A stretch of 36,569 nucleotides of DNA from CAMAUF01 sp046152925 (GCA_046152925.1 JBJXFX010000140.1:1-36569), one strand, 5' to 3'. Shown: positions 1 to 7,972, counted from the stretch's first letter. Translations and numbers: made by a program. The notes: a model not told the origin generated them from the sequence alone.

Positions 1-50
1 GGCGACCAACGTCGGCAGAGACCCGGCCAGCGTCTAATCCCGAGCAACGG

Positions 51-56
51 TATACT
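51..56 (+). promoter_or_regulatory. Candidate -10 element of gyrA
   Basis: TATACT lies 41 nt before the gyrA ATG, a good match to the bacterial -10 consensus. No convincing -35 box is visible 16-18 nt upstream. A start site near 63 would give a leader of about 35 nt carrying the AGGGA ribosome binding site at 88-92, five bases before the ATG. Confidence 0.4.
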
Positions 57-97
57 TACCCTAGCGAATTCGTCTGTCCACGACCCTAGGGAAGCGC

Positions 98-2689
98 ATG
101 CCGGATATCACCCCAACCTCGAACGTCCGCCCCGTTGGCATCGAAAACGAGATGCGGACGAGCTACCTCGACTACGCCATGAGCGTCATCGTCTCCCGTG
201 CCTTGCCCGACGTCCGCGACGGCCTCAAACCCGTCCACCGCCGGATCCTCTGGGGCATGTGGGAGACCGGGGCCCGCGCCGGCACGCCCACCCGAAAGTC
301 CGCCCGCATCGTCGGCGACGTGATGGGCCGCTACCACCCCCACGGCAACCTCCCCGTCTACGACGCCCTCGTCCGCATGGCCCAGGACTGGTCGATGCGC
401 TACCTGCTCGTCAACGGCCAGGGCAACTTCGGCAGCGTCGATGGCGACCCACCGGCCGCCGACCGCTACACCGAAGCCCGCCTCGCACCCCTCGCCGAAG
501 AGCTCCTCGCCGACATCGACCAAAACACGGTCGATTTTCGCCCGAACTACGACGGCAGCGCCCAAGAGCCCGCCGTCCTCCCTTCCCGCATCCCAAACCT
601 CCTCGCGAACGGTTCCGCCGGCATCGCCGTCGGGATGGCCACGAACATCCCGCCGCACAACCTCGGGGAGCTCTGTGACGCCGTCGAAATGCTCATCGAC
701 AACCCAGCCGCCACGCTCGACGACCTCCTGACCGTCGTCAAAGGCCCGGACTTCCCCACACACGGCATCGCCCTCGTCGGCAAGAACCGCGAGCAGGTCC
801 GTCTCGCCTATGGCGAGGGCCACGGCAGGATCATCATCCACGCCCGCACCCACGTCGAAGAGAATGCCCGCGGCCGCACCGCCATCATCGTCACCGAGCT
901 CCCCTACCAGGTGAACAAGGCCGCGTTGATCGAGAAAATCGCCGACCTCGTCCGCGATGGCAAAATCGCCGGGATCGCCGACCTCCGCGACGAATCCGAC
1001 CGCAACGGCATGCGCATGGTCATCGAGCTCAAGCGCGAGGGCCAAGTCGCGACCATCAAGAACCTGCTCTACAAGCACACCTCCATGCGGTCGACGTTCG
1101 CCGTCAACATGATGGCGATCGTCGATGGTCAGCCGCGCCGGCTCGGCCTCAAGCGCGCGCTTGAGCTCTATATCCAACACCGCCACGAAGTCATCCGCCG
1201 CCGGACGGAGCACCAGCTCGAAAAAGCCCGCGAGCGCGAACACATCTTGCAAGGCCTCCTCAAGGCCATCGAGATGGTCGACCAGATCATCGCGACCATC
1301 CGGGCCTCGGAGTCCGCCGAAAACGCCCGCGACCTCCTCCAGGGCATCGGCATGGTCAAAGCTGAGCGCATCCCGCAGTCAGTGCCAGCCAGCATCCGCG
1401 GCCAACTCACGCGCTCCAATCCCTTCACCTTTAGCGAGCTGCAAGCCCGCGCGATCCTCGAGATCCAGCTCCGCCGTCTCGCCCAGCTCGAACGCCAGCA
1501 GCTCCAGGACGAGTACGAAGAGCTCATCAAGAAGATCGCCTACCTCGAAGACCTCCTCGCCAACCCCCGGAAGATCGACCAGTTGATCAAAGACGACGCC
1601 CAGGAAATGAAGAAGAAGTACGGCGACGTGCGCCGCACCGAGATCGTCGAGGCCGACGCCGAGGACTTCAAAGAAGAAGACCTCGTCCCTCACCAAGAAA
1701 GCGTCCTCACCCTCAGTATTCGCAACTACATCAAGCGCATGGCGCTCGAAGAGTTCCGCCTCCAGCAGCGCGGCGGCAAGGGCAGCCGCGGCGCCCAAAT
1801 CCGCGAAGAAGACGCCGTCATGAAGCTCGTCGTCTGCGACAGCCACGACAACCTCCTCTTCTTCACCGACAAGGGCAAGGTCTACCACCTCCGCGCCTAC
1901 GACATCCCCGACCTCAAGAAGCAGTCGAAGGGCACCCCAGTCGTCAACCTCATCGACATGGAGTCCGGCGAGCGCGTCACCGCCATCGTCGCCGTCCAGG
2001 ATTACACCTCAGCCTTCATGCTCCTCGCCACCCGCGAAGGCGTCATCAAGAAGACCAAGCTCAGCGAGTTCGAAGAGGTCCGCCGCAACGGCAAGAAAGC
2101 CATGCGCCTCGACGACAACGACCAGCTCATCGCCGCCAAGCTCGCGACCGACGAGACGCACGTCCTCCTCATCACCAGCGACGGCCAGGCGATCCGCTTC
2201 AAGATCGACGACCTCCGCGACGCCAGCCGCGAGTCCGGGGGCGTGCGCGGCGTCAAGCTCGGCCAGGGCGCCTACGTCGTCGGCGTCGAAACCCTCGACG
2301 ACGGCGCGGACCTCCTCATCATCTCCGAGCGTGGCTTCGGCAAGCGGACGCCGTTGAGCGAATACCCCCTTCAGGGCCGGGGCGGACAAGGCGTCAAGAC
2401 GCTCAACATCACCGACCGCACCGGCCGTCTGGCCGCCTGCAAGACCGTCGACCCCCGCGACGGCCTGCTCCTCGTCTCCCGTGACGGCATCGTCATCCGG
2501 ACGCGCGTCGACAGCATCAGCCGCATCGGCCGGAACACGCAGGGGGTCAGCGTCTTCAGCGTCGCCGAAGGCGATCAGGTCGCGAGCATCGCCACCTTCG
2601 CCATGGAAGAGGAGAAGAAGGCCCGTGCAGCCGACGCGAACGGCACCGCGCCGGGCCAGAACGGCCAAATGGGCCTCCCCGACGCGTAG
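98..2689 (+). CDS. gyrA: DNA gyrase subunit A
   Basis: This is the breakage-reunion subunit of DNA gyrase, which introduces negative supercoils together with GyrB. The 863-residue length is normal. The N-terminal winged-helix/tower domain contains the catalytic tyrosine Y124 in RYTEARL. The C-terminal half is a beta-pinwheel with a GyrA box, QQRGGKG, at residues 556-562, which supports gyrase over topoisomerase IV ParC. The start is the ATG at 98 with AGGGA five bases upstream. The quinolone-determining region is unusual: the segment usually HPHGDSAVYD reads HPHGNLPVYD, so residue L85 replaces the E. coli S83 equivalent and N84 and P86 flank it. gyrB is not next to it downstream and must lie upstream or elsewhere. 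A small lipoprotein gene follows after 9 bp. Identity is certain; the resistance implication is inference. Confidence 0.98.
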   Translation: MPDITPTSNVRPVGIENEMRTSYLDYAMSVIVSRALPDVRDGLKPVHRRILWGMWETGARAGTPTRKSARIVGDVMGRYHPHGNLPVYDALVRMAQDWSMRYLLVNGQGNFGSVDGDPPAADRYTEARLAPLAEELLADIDQNTVDFRPNYDGSAQEPAVLPSRIPNLLANGSAGIAVGMATNIPPHNLGELCDAVEMLIDNPAATLDDLLTVVKGPDFPTHGIALVGKNREQVRLAYGEGHGRIIIHARTHVEENARGRTAIIVTELPYQVNKAALIEKIADLVRDGKIAGIADLRDESDRNGMRMVIELKREGQVATIKNLLYKHTSMRSTFAVNMMAIVDGQPRRLGLKRALELYIQHRHEVIRRRTEHQLEKAREREHILQGLLKAIEMVDQIIATIRASESAENARDLLQGIGMVKAERIPQSVPASIRGQLTRSNPFTFSELQARAILEIQLRRLAQLERQQLQDEYEELIKKIAYLEDLLANPRKIDQLIKDDAQEMKKKYGDVRRTEIVEADAEDFKEEDLVPHQESVLTLSIRNYIKRMALEEFRLQQRGGKGSRGAQIREEDAVMKLVVCDSHDNLLFFTDKGKVYHLRAYDIPDLKKQSKGTPVVNLIDMESGERVTAIVAVQDYTSAFMLLATREGVIKKTKLSEFEEVRRNGKKAMRLDDNDQLIAAKLATDETHVLLITSDGQAIRFKIDDLRDASRESGGVRGVKLGQGAYVVGVETLDDGADLLIISERGFGKRTPLSEYPLQGRGGQGVKTLNITDRTGRLAACKTVDPRDGLLLVSRDGIVIRTRVDSISRIGRNTQGVSVFSVAEGDQVASIATFAMEEEKKARAADANGTAPGQNGQMGLPDA

Positions 2690-2698
2690 ACTTTGCTG

Positions 2699-3103
2699 AT
2701 GGCCGGCCGCCTTTTGCTCGGGTTGATCGCGCTGGCGGTGACGTCTGCCCTTCCCGGCTGCTCGTCAGAGACCGCCACGGAGGCAACCGCGTCAGCCGCC
2801 ACTCCCGCACGGGCGTCTGACTGTGTGCCTGCGGACGAGAAGGTCCGCGTCGCCATCCAGTTCGAGCCCTCGCCGTGCGTCGCTTGGGTCGACAACTCCC
2901 GGATCGAGAAAGCGTTCCGCGTAGTCGTCGTTCGCGGCGGGATGACGCTGGTGGACGCCCTGACGCCCGCCGATGCGACGGAGCTCGTGGTCCCGGGTCT
3001 CAGTCCCTGCCCCGAGGGTACGCTTGAGGTCGAAGTACGGGCGGTTACACCATCTGGCGAGGTCTCGATCGGCCGGACCGCCCTCCAAACCCACTGTCCC
3101 TGA
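2699..3103 (+). CDS. Small putative lipoprotein, function unknown
   Basis: The 134-residue protein begins with a hydrophobic signal (MAGRLLLGLIALAVTSALPG) and a lipobox ending at Cys21 (ALPGC), followed by an S/T/A-rich linker. Lipid anchoring to the outer face of the membrane is therefore likely. The mature part has three further cysteines, DCVPADEK, SPCVAW and SPCPEG, plus one at the C-terminal end (THCP), and looks like a small beta-sandwich. The ATG at 2699 is preferred; a TTG at 2693 is in frame. It follows gyrA by only 9 bp and may be cotranscribed, but nothing links it to gyrase. I do not recognise the family. Confidence 0.7.
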   Translation: MAGRLLLGLIALAVTSALPGCSSETATEATASAATPARASDCVPADEKVRVAIQFEPSPCVAWVDNSRIEKAFRVVVVRGGMTLVDALTPADATELVVPGLSPCPEGTLEVEVRAVTPSGEVSIGRTALQTHCP

Positions 3104-3119
3104 GTCCGACACGCCACGA

Positions 3120-3149
3120 CGGGCGGGCTCCTCTCCCGAATCCCGCCCG
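3120..3149. terminator. GC-rich hairpin between convergent genes
   Basis: CGGGCGGG at 3120-3127 pairs with CCCGCCCG at 3142-3149 across a 14-nt loop. It sits between the lipoprotein gene and the convergent secreted-protein gene, so it could act in both directions. There is no T-tract. Confidence 0.45.
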
Positions 3150-3184
3150 CCGCGCTGGATTGCCGCGCCCGCGCCCTCCAGCCG

Positions 3185-3706
3185 CTACCGCCTGATGGTC
3201 CACGGGTTCGCCGGCGGATTGCTGTTGTCGTGGCCGACGAAGATGTGGCTCTTCGGCACCAAGTGGCCGAACTCCTTCAGCCGCAGGTTGAGCCGTGTCC
3301 CCGTCGTCTTGAAGATGGCGCAGTCGACGCCGTTGTGCGTGTCGAAGCGCAGCGTCAGCCGCTTCTTGTTCGCGGAAAGCCGGATGTCGTCCGCCTCCTC
3401 CTCCGCCACCATCTCCACGTCGTGGAACGTGCCGTTCGTGATCAACGTCGCCTCCAAGGGGTGGCTCAGCGCCGACGGCGTCGTCGAGCAGAGCCGGAAC
3501 CCGCCGTCAAGGTCCTTCCAGAAGTACCAGCCGTTGGTCGCCCCGGCTTCGAAGTCGGTCGGGACGCCATAGACGCCGTTCGGCCAGGGTGGGTCGACCT
3601 CCGCCGAGGCCGGCGTGGTCGTGCTCATGAGGGCGCCGCCGAGGACGGCCGCGCCGAGGGCCGTCCCGGTTGCCGCCAGGATGGCCGTGCGAATGCTGCG
3701 AAACAT
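3185..3706 (-). CDS. Secreted protein of unknown function
   Basis: The 173-residue protein has a clear Sec signal peptide: basic FRSIRT, a hydrophobic stretch of about 20 residues, and a probable cleavage after TTTPASA (about residue 35). The mature domain of about 138 residues is rich in aromatic and charged residues and contains two cysteines (FRLCSTT, VDCAIF) that could form a disulfide. I recognise no catalytic motif. The ATG at 3706 has a GGGAGC ribosome binding site a few bases upstream on its strand. It is transcribed toward the gyrA-lipoprotein pair, with a GC hairpin between them. Confidence 0.7.
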   Translation of the reverse strand: MFRSIRTAILAATGTALGAAVLGGALMSTTTPASAEVDPPWPNGVYGVPTDFEAGATNGWYFWKDLDGGFRLCSTTPSALSHPLEATLITNGTFHDVEMVAEEEADDIRLSANKKRLTLRFDTHNGVDCAIFKTTGTRLNLRLKEFGHLVPKSHIFVGHDNSNPPANPWTIRR

Positions 3707-3810
3707 GGGTGTGCTCCCGTCAAAGTTCTCGATGTTGCCGGGAGAAGCGCTTCTTCCACCCCATCAATGGCCCAGACCGGCGGCGAGGTGACGGCCAACG
3801 CACGAAATGC

Positions 3811-4098
3811 CTATTTCTTGATCGCGAACGGGCCGTTCAGCTTCGCGTCCGCTGGCTCAGGCTGCGCTTGAAACTCGGTCACACGCGCGCCCCGCGGGCC
3901 GCGCATGAAGTCCTCGGCGAACGCCTCAAGCGAGGGGCCATCCCCCTGGGCGACGGCCTCGACCGTCCGGCCGTCGGGCAGGTTCCTCACCCAGCCCGTG
4001 AGGCCCAGCAAACGCCCACGCTTCATGACGTAGTCACGAAACCCAACGCCCTGGACCGTCCCCCGCACAATGAACCGTCGTCGCTGTTCCACTCGCAA
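3811..4098 (-). CDS. acyP: Acylphosphatase
   Basis: This is a small cytoplasmic enzyme that hydrolyses the carboxyl-phosphate bond of acylphosphates. The 95-residue length fits the family. The phosphate-binding loop VQGVGFR carries the catalytic arginine R21, and the catalytic asparagine N39 is in GWVRN. The C-terminal half has the usual alternating fold with RGPRGARV. The longest start is a TTG at 4098; a GTG at 4092 is equally likely. No ribosome binding site precedes either, and TACTCT lies eight bases before the GTG, so a leaderless transcript is possible. A 12-bp palindrome (AGAAGCGCTTCT, 3743-3754) downstream may help terminate it. Confidence 0.9.
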   Translation of the reverse strand: MRVEQRRRFIVRGTVQGVGFRDYVMKRGRLLGLTGWVRNLPDGRTVEAVAQGDGPSLEAFAEDFMRGPRGARVTEFQAQPEPADAKLNGPFAIKK

Positions 4099-4157
4099 TC
4101 AGAGTAGCGGACGCAACCGTTCCGCGATCGTTGCGAGCGGGTCGAGGGCGAGTGGCG

Positions 4158-5141
4158 TCAGCGGACGACGACGTCCACCCACTGCCCGCGCGGCAAGCCG
4201 TACGTCAATCCCAGCTTGCGTGTCACCACAGCCGCGGCTTCCATCGGTCCCGCCGACACACTCGCAGTCCATGGCCCGGTCGGTCCCTCAGGCTCCGAAC
4301 TCGACCAGGCGTGATCCCCGTCGGCGGTCGCCAAGACGTTGACTCCCCGGATCGCCGTCGTCGCCGCGAGGCGCTTCGCCTCCTGCGCGAATGGCGTGCC
4401 ATCAATGATGGCGAGAGCCCGCTCCGACATCGCCTTCGTAGCCGGGTCCCAGATCTTCGCCTGCGCGACCCCAGACCGCGACCCGATAGCCAGTTCGCCG
4501 CTCGTCAGCCATGCGGCCAGATCCCCTTCTTCGAGCGCGAAGCGCGTTGCGACACCTTGCCGGTCCACCGCGACAGCCTGGCCGCCACCTTGGACAACGA
4601 CCACCCGCGACTGTGGATCCCAGGCCGGGCGCGGGGTCAGGCTCGCTGGCAGACCGAGGGCCTCCGATTCCCGTTGCAGCTTCAGGACGTTCGAAAAGAA
4701 GTAGACCCGCGAGCCCGCCACGGCGACCGTCGCACTGTCAGGCGACCAGCCAGCCCTCATCGGCTCGTCGCTCGGTTGTTCCCAGACGGCAAGCAAGCGC
4801 GCCTTGGTGTCGTACATCCGGAACTCAAAGCTGAGATTCTCGCTTTCGAGGTTCCCGACAACCCTCACGATCAACCGCGTCCCGTCCGGCGACCACATCG
4901 GCTCGCCAAACCGGAGATCCTTCCCGACATCGAAGACATCCTCCGCCCCGGGCCCCACGATCCGAAGTCCGTTGCCCTCCGGCCAGCCCTCCACCGCCGG
5001 GGCGATGATCGCGATCAGCGCCTGCATCTCGCCCCGCTCGGCATCGCTCAGCCGGCTGCCGAGCGCCACGCCCGTCAGGATGGCCCCGATGCCGATAATC
5101 CCAATGACCCAAATCGAAAGCGCCCGGCCGGTTGGTCGCAT
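4158..5141 (-). CDS. Membrane-anchored beta-propeller-like (TolB/PD40-type) protein
   Basis: The 327-residue protein has one N-terminal membrane segment, roughly residues 8-28 (ALSIWVIGIIGIGAILTGVA), with the rest outside. The outer part contains WSPDGTRLIV and WSPDSATVAVAG repeats typical of WD40-like/PD40 propeller blades as in TolB. A role as a surface scaffold or sensor is plausible but not shown. The ATG at 5141 directly follows GGGAGG with no spacing, and TACGCT lies six bases before the ATG, so leaderless initiation may apply. It lies 32 bp downstream of the marR gene on the same strand. Confidence 0.7.
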   Translation of the reverse strand: MRPTGRALSIWVIGIIGIGAILTGVALGSRLSDAERGEMQALIAIIAPAVEGWPEGNGLRIVGPGAEDVFDVGKDLRFGEPMWSPDGTRLIVRVVGNLESENLSFEFRMYDTKARLLAVWEQPSDEPMRAGWSPDSATVAVAGSRVYFFSNVLKLQRESEALGLPASLTPRPAWDPQSRVVVVQGGGQAVAVDRQGVATRFALEEGDLAAWLTSGELAIGSRSGVAQAKIWDPATKAMSERALAIIDGTPFAQEAKRLAATTAIRGVNVLATADGDHAWSSSEPEGPTGPWTASVSAGPMEAAAVVTRKLGLTYGLPRGQWVDVVVR

Positions 5142-5147
5142 CCTCCC

Positions 5148-5153
5148 AGCGTA
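5148..5153 (-). promoter_or_regulatory. Candidate -10 element six bases before the propeller gene start
   Basis: TACGCT on the minus strand, followed by six bases and the ATG at 5141. It is one of a recurring set in this window that suggests leaderless mRNAs. No -35 box is seen. Confidence 0.35.
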
Positions 5154-5173
5154 GGGGAGCCGCGCCTACGGGC

Positions 5174-5614
5174 TCAGGCCGAACGGCCAACTTTCGCCAG
5201 CGCTTCGGCCACCAATTTCAGCTCCTCCGCCCCCATCCGCCCCGTGAAGTGCTCCGCCACACCTCGCAGATGGATCGGTGCGGCCCGCTCCAGCGCCCGC
5301 TGACCGGCCTCCGTCATCTGCACGAACGTGCCCCGGCGGTCCTCCGGGCACGGCTGGCGGGCGACCATCCCCGTCTCCGCCATCCGGTCGACCAGCCGGC
5401 TGAGGCCCGCCTTCGAAAGCAAGACCCGGTTCGCGAGGTCGGTGATCCGCAACCGGTGGTCCGGCGCCTCAGAAAGCTGCACGAGCACGTCGTACCAGGT
5501 CAGTGGCAGGCCAGCCTCCGCCTCAAGCTCCGCCGCGAGCTCCGCGGTCACGCGGGCGTGCGCTTCGAGAAACGTGCGCCAAGCTGCAACCTGATCCGGC
5601 GACGGACATCCCAT
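5174..5614 (-). CDS. MarR family transcriptional regulator
   Basis: The 146-residue protein is a dimeric winged-helix repressor of the MarR family. The DNA-binding part is visible as LRITDLANRVLLSKAGLSRLVDRM, followed by the wing PCPEDRRGTFVQMTEAG. Flanking helices (VAAWRTFLEAHARVTAELA and the C-terminal EELKLVAEAL) form the dimer interface. The ATG at 5614 was chosen because translation upstream of it runs into the intergenic region that holds the promoters. It is divergent from the pirin-CDGSH operon, and the 87-bp gap contains two identical inverted repeats that are its likely operators. MarR proteins of this kind often sense phenolics or oxidants; the ligand here is unknown. Confidence 0.93.
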   Translation of the reverse strand: MGCPSPDQVAAWRTFLEAHARVTAELAAELEAEAGLPLTWYDVLVQLSEAPDHRLRITDLANRVLLSKAGLSRLVDRMAETGMVARQPCPEDRRGTFVQMTEAGQRALERAAPIHLRGVAEHFTGRMGAEELKLVAEALAKVGRSA

Positions 5615-5624
5615 GACGTCCCTG

Positions 5625-5654
5625 ATTCTCTCGCAAAAGTGGTTGCAAAAGCAA
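5625..5654 (-). promoter_or_regulatory. Candidate promoter of marR
   Basis: On the minus strand, TTGCTT (5654-5649) and GAGAAT (5630-5625) are separated by 18 bp. The -35 box lies inside the first inverted repeat (5642-5655), so binding there would block marR transcription. Confidence 0.4.
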
Positions 5655-5655
5655 C
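5642..5655. promoter_or_regulatory. MarR operator candidate 1
   Basis: GTTGCAAAAGCAAC is an inverted repeat GTTGC-N4-GCAAC. It overlaps candidate -35 boxes of both divergent genes (TTGCAA for pirin, TTGCTT for marR). The same arms recur 28 bp away. Confidence 0.6.
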
Positions 5656-5669
5656 GAACAACGTCTATC

Positions 5670-5683
5670 GTTGCACATGCAAC
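5670..5683. promoter_or_regulatory. MarR operator candidate 2
   Basis: GTTGCACATGCAAC has the same GTTGC-N4-GCAAC arms as the site at 5642, centre to centre 28 bp. It would cover the likely pirin start site, since TATCGT at 5666-5671 is a possible -10 located 17 bp after TTGCAA. Confidence 0.6.
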
Positions 5684-5701
5684 AACCACGGGAGGCCGCA
5701 G

Positions 5702-6442
5702 TTGGCCCAGACGCTCACCCAAGCCATCGACATCCGCCGCGCGACCGAGCGATTCGAAACGCGCATCGACTGGCTCGAGGCCTACCACTCGTTCAGCTTC
5801 AGCCGTCACTACGACCCCAACAACACCCACTTCGGCCTCCTTCTCGTCAGCAACCACGACGTCATTGCGCCCGACACCGGCTTCAGCACCCATCCCCACC
5901 GGGACATGGAGATCGTCACCTGGGTGCTGCGCGGCGAGCTTGAACACAAAGACAGCGAAGGCAATGTCGGGCTCATCTATCCCGGCCTTGCCCAGAAGAT
6001 GAGCGCCGGCACCGGCATCCTCCACTCCGAGATCAATGCCACCAAGGCCGCGCCCGTCGAGCTCGTCCAGATGTGGGTGGTCCCCGACGCGGCCAAGATC
6101 CGGCCCGGCTACCAACAGCTCGACATCAACAGCGAGCTGGCCAAGGGCGGGCTCGTCCCCCTCGCCTCCGGGCGGGGCCACGAGTCGGCCATCGCCATCA
6201 AACAGGAGGGCGCGACCCTCTGGGTTGGGAGGCTGAAGCCCGGCGAAGCGATCGCCGTGCCGGACTCGCCGTTCAACCACGTCTACGTCGCCGACGGCGA
6301 GGTAAAGCTCAGCACGGGAGAATCCCTCTTGAAAGGCGACGCCGCGCGCGTCACCCTGGGCAGCGGGTTGCGAGCGACGGCCGGCCCGGCTGGCGCCGAA
6401 CTCCTCATTTGGGAAATGGACGGCACAATCCGTTTCAACTAA
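5702..6442 (+). CDS. Pirin family bicupin (YhhW-like)
   Basis: The 246-residue protein is a bicupin of the pirin superfamily. The N-terminal cupin keeps all four metal ligands: H64 and H66 in THPHRDME, H108 and E110 in GILHSEIN. The DTGFSTHPHRDMEIV and SAGTG signatures place it with YhhW-type pirins, some of which have quercetin 2,3-dioxygenase activity; the true substrate here is not known. The start is the TTG at 5702, six bases after GGGAGG (5690-5695). That start removes a long unrelated N-terminal extension that would be read through the intergenic region. It forms an operon with the CDGSH gene 28 bp downstream and is divergent from marR, its probable regulator. Confidence 0.93.
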   Translation: MAQTLTQAIDIRRATERFETRIDWLEAYHSFSFSRHYDPNNTHFGLLLVSNHDVIAPDTGFSTHPHRDMEIVTWVLRGELEHKDSEGNVGLIYPGLAQKMSAGTGILHSEINATKAAPVELVQMWVVPDAAKIRPGYQQLDINSELAKGGLVPLASGRGHESAIAIKQEGATLWVGRLKPGEAIAVPDSPFNHVYVADGEVKLSTGESLLKGDAARVTLGSGLRATAGPAGAELLIWEMDGTIRFN

Positions 6443-6470
6443 GCCAAACACAGCCATCGGAGGCGCGAGC

Positions 6471-7142
6471 ATGGCAGCACACATCCGGATCACAGCGACG
6501 GGACCCTACATCGTCACGGGCGGCGTGCCCCTCAACGGCCGCCGGCCTGCGGAATCGGTCCACGGCGAGCCTCTCGCCTGGGAACCCGTCCTCGAACGGC
6601 CCGACGGCTACGAGGTCGAAGAGCGCTACGCCCTCTGCCGCTGTGGCGGCTCGGCGAATAAGCCGTTCTGCGACGGCACACACGCCTCGAACGGCTTCGA
6701 CGGCGCCCTCACCGCCAGCCGCGAACCGGGCGCCTCGCGCCGCGAAACGCTGGCGGGCGACGGGATGAGCGTCACCGACGACACCACCCTCTGCGCCGAT
6801 GCAGGCTTCTGCGGCACACGCTTCGCCAACGTCTGGGACCTCGCCGAAAACACCGGCGACCCCGAGGTCAAGGCGCAAGTCATCCGCATGGCCCAGAACT
6901 GCCCCTCTGGCCGCCTGGTCGCCCACGACGCCAGGGGCGCCGCGATCGAGCCCGAGTACCGGCCCTCGATTGCGCCCGTGCCCGATGGCCCCCTCTGGGT
7001 CCGCGGTGGGATCACCATGGAGACCGCCGACGGCGTCGCCCTCGAAACGCGGAACCGGATGACCCTCTGCCGCTGCGGCCAATCGCAGAACAAGCCCTTC
7101 TGCGACGGCGCCCACAAGAGCCACGAGTTCAAAGCGCCCTAG
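6471..7142 (+). CDS. Iron-sulfur protein with two CDGSH domains
   Basis: The 223-residue protein has two CDGSH motifs: C56-R-C58 through C67-D-G-T-H71 and C200-R-C through C211-D-G-A-H215. Each should bind a redox-active 2Fe-2S cluster by three Cys and one His. Between them is a segment (about residues 103-150) with three more cysteines, in TTLCADAGFC and NCPSGRL, that resembles the divergent 4Fe-4S Fer4_19-type domain. Triple-cluster proteins of this layout are known in bacteria, with a proposed redox or electron-transfer role. It is 28 bp after pirin, so MarR probably controls both. Confidence 0.92.
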   Translation: MAAHIRITATGPYIVTGGVPLNGRRPAESVHGEPLAWEPVLERPDGYEVEERYALCRCGGSANKPFCDGTHASNGFDGALTASREPGASRRETLAGDGMSVTDDTTLCADAGFCGTRFANVWDLAENTGDPEVKAQVIRMAQNCPSGRLVAHDARGAAIEPEYRPSIAPVPDGPLWVRGGITMETADGVALETRNRMTLCRCGQSQNKPFCDGAHKSHEFKAP

Positions 7143-7150
7143 AACACAAG

Positions 7151-7180
7151 ACGACGGGGAGGCGATCGCCTCCCCGTCGT
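7151..7180. terminator. Perfect 30-bp palindrome, bidirectional terminator
   Basis: The 30 bp are an exact palindrome (ACGACGGGGAGGCGA and its reverse complement). As RNA it would form a stem of about 13 bp with a small loop on either strand. It begins 8 bp after the CDGSH stop and ends 28 bp before the stop of the convergent gene. There is no T-tract on either side. Confidence 0.7.
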
Positions 7181-7208
7181 CCCATGTCTGAACGTCGAGA
7201 GCCCGAGC

Positions 7209-7913
7209 TTACCGCTCCCGGCGCAGCCCCTCGTTCACGATCTTCGCGATCCGATCGGCCGAACGCTCCTTCAGTTCGTCGCCCTTTTCGGCTGTGATCT
7301 TGTTGTTCGCCACGGCCTCGTCGATCTTCGCGTTGGCGGCGGCCACCATCGCGTCGATCACGTCCTGCGGGTCGACACCGTTCTGAGTCGCGACCTCGGC
7401 GATCGTCGTGTCGCCCTCCTTCAGCTCCGTGGCGAGCTCCTGCGGAGTGACGCCGATCGTGTCAGCCGCGACCTTCAGCAGGCCACGGACGCCCTGACTC
7501 AGGTGTCCGCCGCCGCGCCTGTCCGGGTCCGGCGTCGCCGACATCAGCTTGTCGAGGCCGGTCGCCGCCTTCGCCGCGAGCTCGTCCGCCTTCTCGCGCG
7601 TGATCTTCTCGTCGGCGACACGCTCATCGAGCTTGGCGTCGAGCTCCGCCAGCAGCGCCGCTTCGATCGTGTCGGGGTCGAGCCCGTTTTCCGTGAGGAC
7701 CTGGTCGATGGACTTGCCGGCTTTCGCGCCCTCCTTGAAGACCGACGCGTCCAGGCCAGACTCTTCCACGATGTGCCTGATCGCGATGCCCGCGACATGC
7801 TTCTGCCCGTGACGGCCAGACCCGCCCTCCGCGAGCGCGACGCCCGCAACGGAGGTGACCGCGATGATGCCGCTGAGGCCGAAGATCGCGGCCTTGGACT
7901 TGAACGAGACCAT
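7209..7913 (-). CDS. Secreted protein with two internal helical repeats
   Basis: The 234-residue protein has a Sec signal (about residues 1-28, ending GVALA). The mature part holds two related units. One contains SIDQVLTENGLDPDTIEAALLAELDAKLDERVADEKITREKADEL in separate stretches, and the other TIAEVATQNGVDPQDVIDAMVAAANAKIDEAVANNKITAEKGDEL. Both follow the pattern hydrophobic helix, NG(V/L)DP turn, long amphipathic helix, KIT.EK cap. Similar repeats are common in GC-rich bacteria as exported proteins without assigned function. AAGGAG lies upstream of the ATG. It converges on the CDGSH operon, with a perfect palindrome between. Confidence 0.8.
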   Translation of the reverse strand: MVSFKSKAAIFGLSGIIAVTSVAGVALAEGGSGRHGQKHVAGIAIRHIVEESGLDASVFKEGAKAGKSIDQVLTENGLDPDTIEAALLAELDAKLDERVADEKITREKADELAAKAATGLDKLMSATPDPDRRGGGHLSQGVRGLLKVAADTIGVTPQELATELKEGDTTIAEVATQNGVDPQDVIDAMVAAANAKIDEAVANNKITAEKGDELKERSADRIAKIVNEGLRRER

Positions 7914-7972
7914 GGTGAAACTCCTTGTTCGCCGCCGCGGTATGTGGGGCGTGCGGCGGCTTCACCAGGGAT

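Noticed and set aside
86..1252. Long open frame antisense to gyrA
   Set aside because: It mirrors the codon structure of gyrA in GC-rich sequence, is rich in A, V, D and G, and has no family motif.
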